Source of the DNA: Desulfobacteraceae bacterium
GTDB taxonomy: Bacteria > Desulfobacterota > Desulfobacteria > Desulfobacterales > Desulfobacteraceae
Direction: 5' to 3'
Assembly: GCA_003354055.1 (NCBI GenBank)
Contig: PIVQ01000349.1
Coordinates: 1-7,424 of the forward strand
DNA length: 7,424 nt
The stretch's first letter is position 1. Each line of letters starts with the position of its first letter. A program made the position numbers and the translations under genes. Shown here piece by piece: positions 6,573 through 7,424 of this stretch. The notes beneath the pieces are model-generated. The model saw only the letters and a list, made by a program, of their open reading frames with translations, did not search any database and had not been told where the DNA came from.

Positions 6573-6782
6573 TCAGGGCAAGGGGTAATGATGATTCGGG
6601 ATGGTCACCAAGATCAGGTTTTTCTTAATCCAAGGCCTGAGATGATTGTTCAGAAAGATTTCCCTGTGTTTGAGGCCGAAATGATCCATCATTTCCTTAA
6701 TAGTTAGCGGATGCCGACAATATGCCAACAGGTTTAACTTGTCCGGTACTTGTCCGGTCAGGGATTTTTTGCATTTAACACA
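6573..6782 (-). pseudogene. C-terminal fragment of a Fic / AlbA_2-ATP-binding-type protein
   Basis: A minus-strand frame of 69 codons bounded by TGA on both sides reads KSLTGQVPDKLNLLAYCRHP, then LTIKEMMDHFGLKHREIFLN and NHLRPWIKKNLILVTIP. This matches a winged-helix-like C-terminal segment common in Fic proteins and AlbA_2/RecG-like ATP-binding proteins (pattern L-G-L-K-H-R-x-x-F-x-x-N-Y-L-x-P-x-L-x-x-x-L-I-x-x-T-I-P-D-K-P). The TGQV stretch recalls the short repeats that precede it in those proteins. The main catalytic domain is missing, no start codon serves the frame, and the last residues diverge (NHHYPLP stop instead of DKP...KYRLT). It is therefore a relic, lying on the same strand as the YcaO gene and upstream of it. 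Which parent protein it came from cannot be decided. Confidence 0.6.
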
Positions 6783-6912
6783 TCACAATTTCATAGAGTC
6801 CCTGCACCGAACAACCCTACCAGTTTGAACCTTAAAAAGGATAGCATCCTTCTTAGTAAAATGGGGTGAAAATAGATGGAAGAAAATTTGCAATAAAGCC
6901 TGGATTTGCTGA

Positions 6913-6996
6913 GGGCCTGGGTGGATTTGAACCACCGACCTCACCCAAATTATAATCAGGCCAGGCGTGCGCTCTAACCAACTGAGTTGCAGGCAC
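6913..6996 (-). pseudogene. tRNA-Ile pseudogene with expanded anticodon loop
   Basis: This 84-base minus-strand copy matches the intact tRNA-Ile at 7073-7149 over the D-arm (CTCAGTTGGTTAGAGCGCAC), the T-arm (GGTCGGTGGTTCAAATCC) and most of the acceptor stem. It is broken in several places. The anticodon stem-loop is 11 bases longer and partly duplicates GCCTG, so the GAU loop no longer forms. The D-stem has GCTC changed to ACTC. The acceptor stem has one mismatch (GTGCCTG / CAGGCCC), and the encoded CCA is absent (CTCA follows). It is almost certainly non-functional and probably came from duplication of the neighbour. Confidence 0.85.
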
Positions 6997-7021
6997 CCGC
7001 ATAAAGACAGGGTATGTATAT

Positions 7022-7060
7022 AAAAAAAGCCCTGACCGTTGAAAATCAACGATTAGGGCT
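7022..7060 (-). terminator. Intrinsic terminator after tRNA-Ile
   Basis: On the minus strand the arms AGCCCT/AGGGCT (7055-7060 with 7028-7033) and CGTTGA/TCAACG (7046-7051 with 7037-7042) form one interrupted stem, followed by a run of seven T and TATATA. It sits 13 bases after the tRNA-Ile CCA end. Its T-side flank (7016-7037) is an exact 22-base copy of that in the 5S terminator (7268-7289). Confidence 0.85.
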
Positions 7061-7072
7061 AATTTGAAAATA

Positions 7073-7150
<78 letters not shown>

Positions 7151-7153
7151 CGC

Positions 7154-7258
7154 TCATGAAGCTTTTTCACCTCATCTGCTGCGTTACAGGCCGTTTGCGG
7201 TAGGAAGACTACAGCTTCACGTCCTGTGCCTTACACCTGAGGCCAAAACCCTTCATGA
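7154..7258. repeat. 105-bp imperfect palindrome with about 21-bp terminal inverted repeats (MITE/REP-like)
   Basis: The ends tcatgaagctttttcacctc (7154-7173) and, on the other strand, tcatgaagggttttggcctc (7258-7239) agree at 17 of 21 positions, counting the next base. The centre is a small hairpin, gtag-gaaga-ctac, and the inner arms still resemble each other (acagg...gtag on both sides). The whole unit could fold as one long imperfect hairpin. It lies between the 5S terminator and tRNA-Ile and encodes no protein. The structure fits a miniature inverted-repeat element or REP-type intergenic repeat. Copy number elsewhere is unknown from this window. Confidence 0.6.
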
Positions 7259-7275
7259 AACTAAAGGGTATATAA

Positions 7276-7315
7276 AAAAAGCCCTGACCCTAAAATTTCA
7301 GGATCAGGGCTTTTT
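7276..7315 (-). terminator. Intrinsic terminator of the rRNA operon
   Basis: aaaaagccctga (7276-7287) and tcagggcttttt (7304-7315) are perfect complements with a second short inner pair (cct 7289-7291 / agg 7300-7302). On the minus strand the stem follows the 5S gene by about 10 bases and ends in seven T. On the plus strand it also ends in five T, so it could act in both directions. Confidence 0.9.
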
Positions 7316-7324
7316 GAAGAATAA

Positions 7325-7424
7325 CCCGGCGGCGTTCTACTCTCCCACACAGTCTCCCATGCAGTACCATCGACGCTAAGGCGCTTAACTTCCGTGTTCG
7401 AGATGGGTACGGGTGTGGCCACCT
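7325..7424 (-). rRNA. rrf: 5S ribosomal RNA (partial; 5' end beyond the window)
   Basis: The minus strand reads CCACACCCGTACCCATCTCG, then AACACGGAAGTTAAGCGCC, GATGGTACTGC and GGGAGAGTAGAACGCCGCCG, the conserved core and 3' half of bacterial 5S rRNA. About 100 bases are visible; the first 15-20 lie past the right edge. By position it is the last rRNA of an operon transcribed leftward, with 23S and 16S expected further right. The exact 3' end (7323-7325) is uncertain by a few bases. Confidence 0.96.

Noticed and set aside
6837..6851. Small palindrome aaggat-agc-atcctt followed by T on the minus strand, as a terminator
   Set aside because: The stem has only six base pairs and is AT-rich, with a short T run; too weak to call.
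6783..7049. Minus-strand open frame of 88 codons
   Set aside because: It runs through the tRNA-Ile pseudogene and terminator region, so the frame is incidental.

Overview
The window looks like chromosomal DNA of a Desulfobacterota (deltaproteobacterial, Desulfobacterales-like) bacterium. That placement is an inference from the left-end protein family, the C_GCAxxG_C_C-type remnant, the anaerobe-style YcaO protein and the overall codon and repeat style. No marker in the window fixes the genus.

Layout, left to right. (1) A partial plus-strand gene (2-1363) for a secreted or envelope protein: two Trp-rich repeats, a Tyr/Gly/Trp-rich centre and a basic Arg/Gly tail. (2) A short decayed stretch (1411-1736) holding a Tat-type signal peptide that has lost its second arginine, followed by the C-terminal Fis-type helix-turn-helix of a sigma-54-type activator. 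(3) A minus-strand group of three membrane-protein genes (3612 down to 1758): a 106-residue two-helix protein, a roughly seven-helix protein of 299 residues and a PEMT/ICMT-type membrane methyltransferase. A 64-bp palindrome with integron attC-like geometry separates the first two. (4) A 400-bp non-coding stretch with a perfect 14-bp GC-rich stem-loop and several flanking inverted repeats. (5) A frameshifted C_GCAxxG_C_C-family pseudogene (about 4031-4413). (6) The one large intact gene, a 653-residue YcaO-domain protein on the minus strand (6505-4544) with a C-terminal cysteine cluster. (7) A minus-strand fragment of the conserved C-terminus found in Fic and AlbA/RecG-like proteins (6573-6782). 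(8) The downstream end of an rRNA operon on the minus strand: 5S rRNA (cut by the window edge), terminator, a 105-bp imperfect palindrome with terminal inverted repeats, tRNA-Ile(GAU), a second similar terminator, and a decayed second copy of tRNA-Ile.

The theme is gene decay and small-repeat insertion beside an rRNA/tRNA locus. Four protein remnants and one tRNA remnant lie within 7.4 kb, together with three palindromic non-coding elements. Only the left-end gene, the YcaO gene and the three membrane genes look functional. The YcaO protein is the best candidate for undescribed biochemistry: it has the ATP-binding YcaO motifs, lacks the PxPxP tail of azoline-forming enzymes, carries a CxxCxxCx5C cluster, and has no visible substrate peptide or partner nearby.
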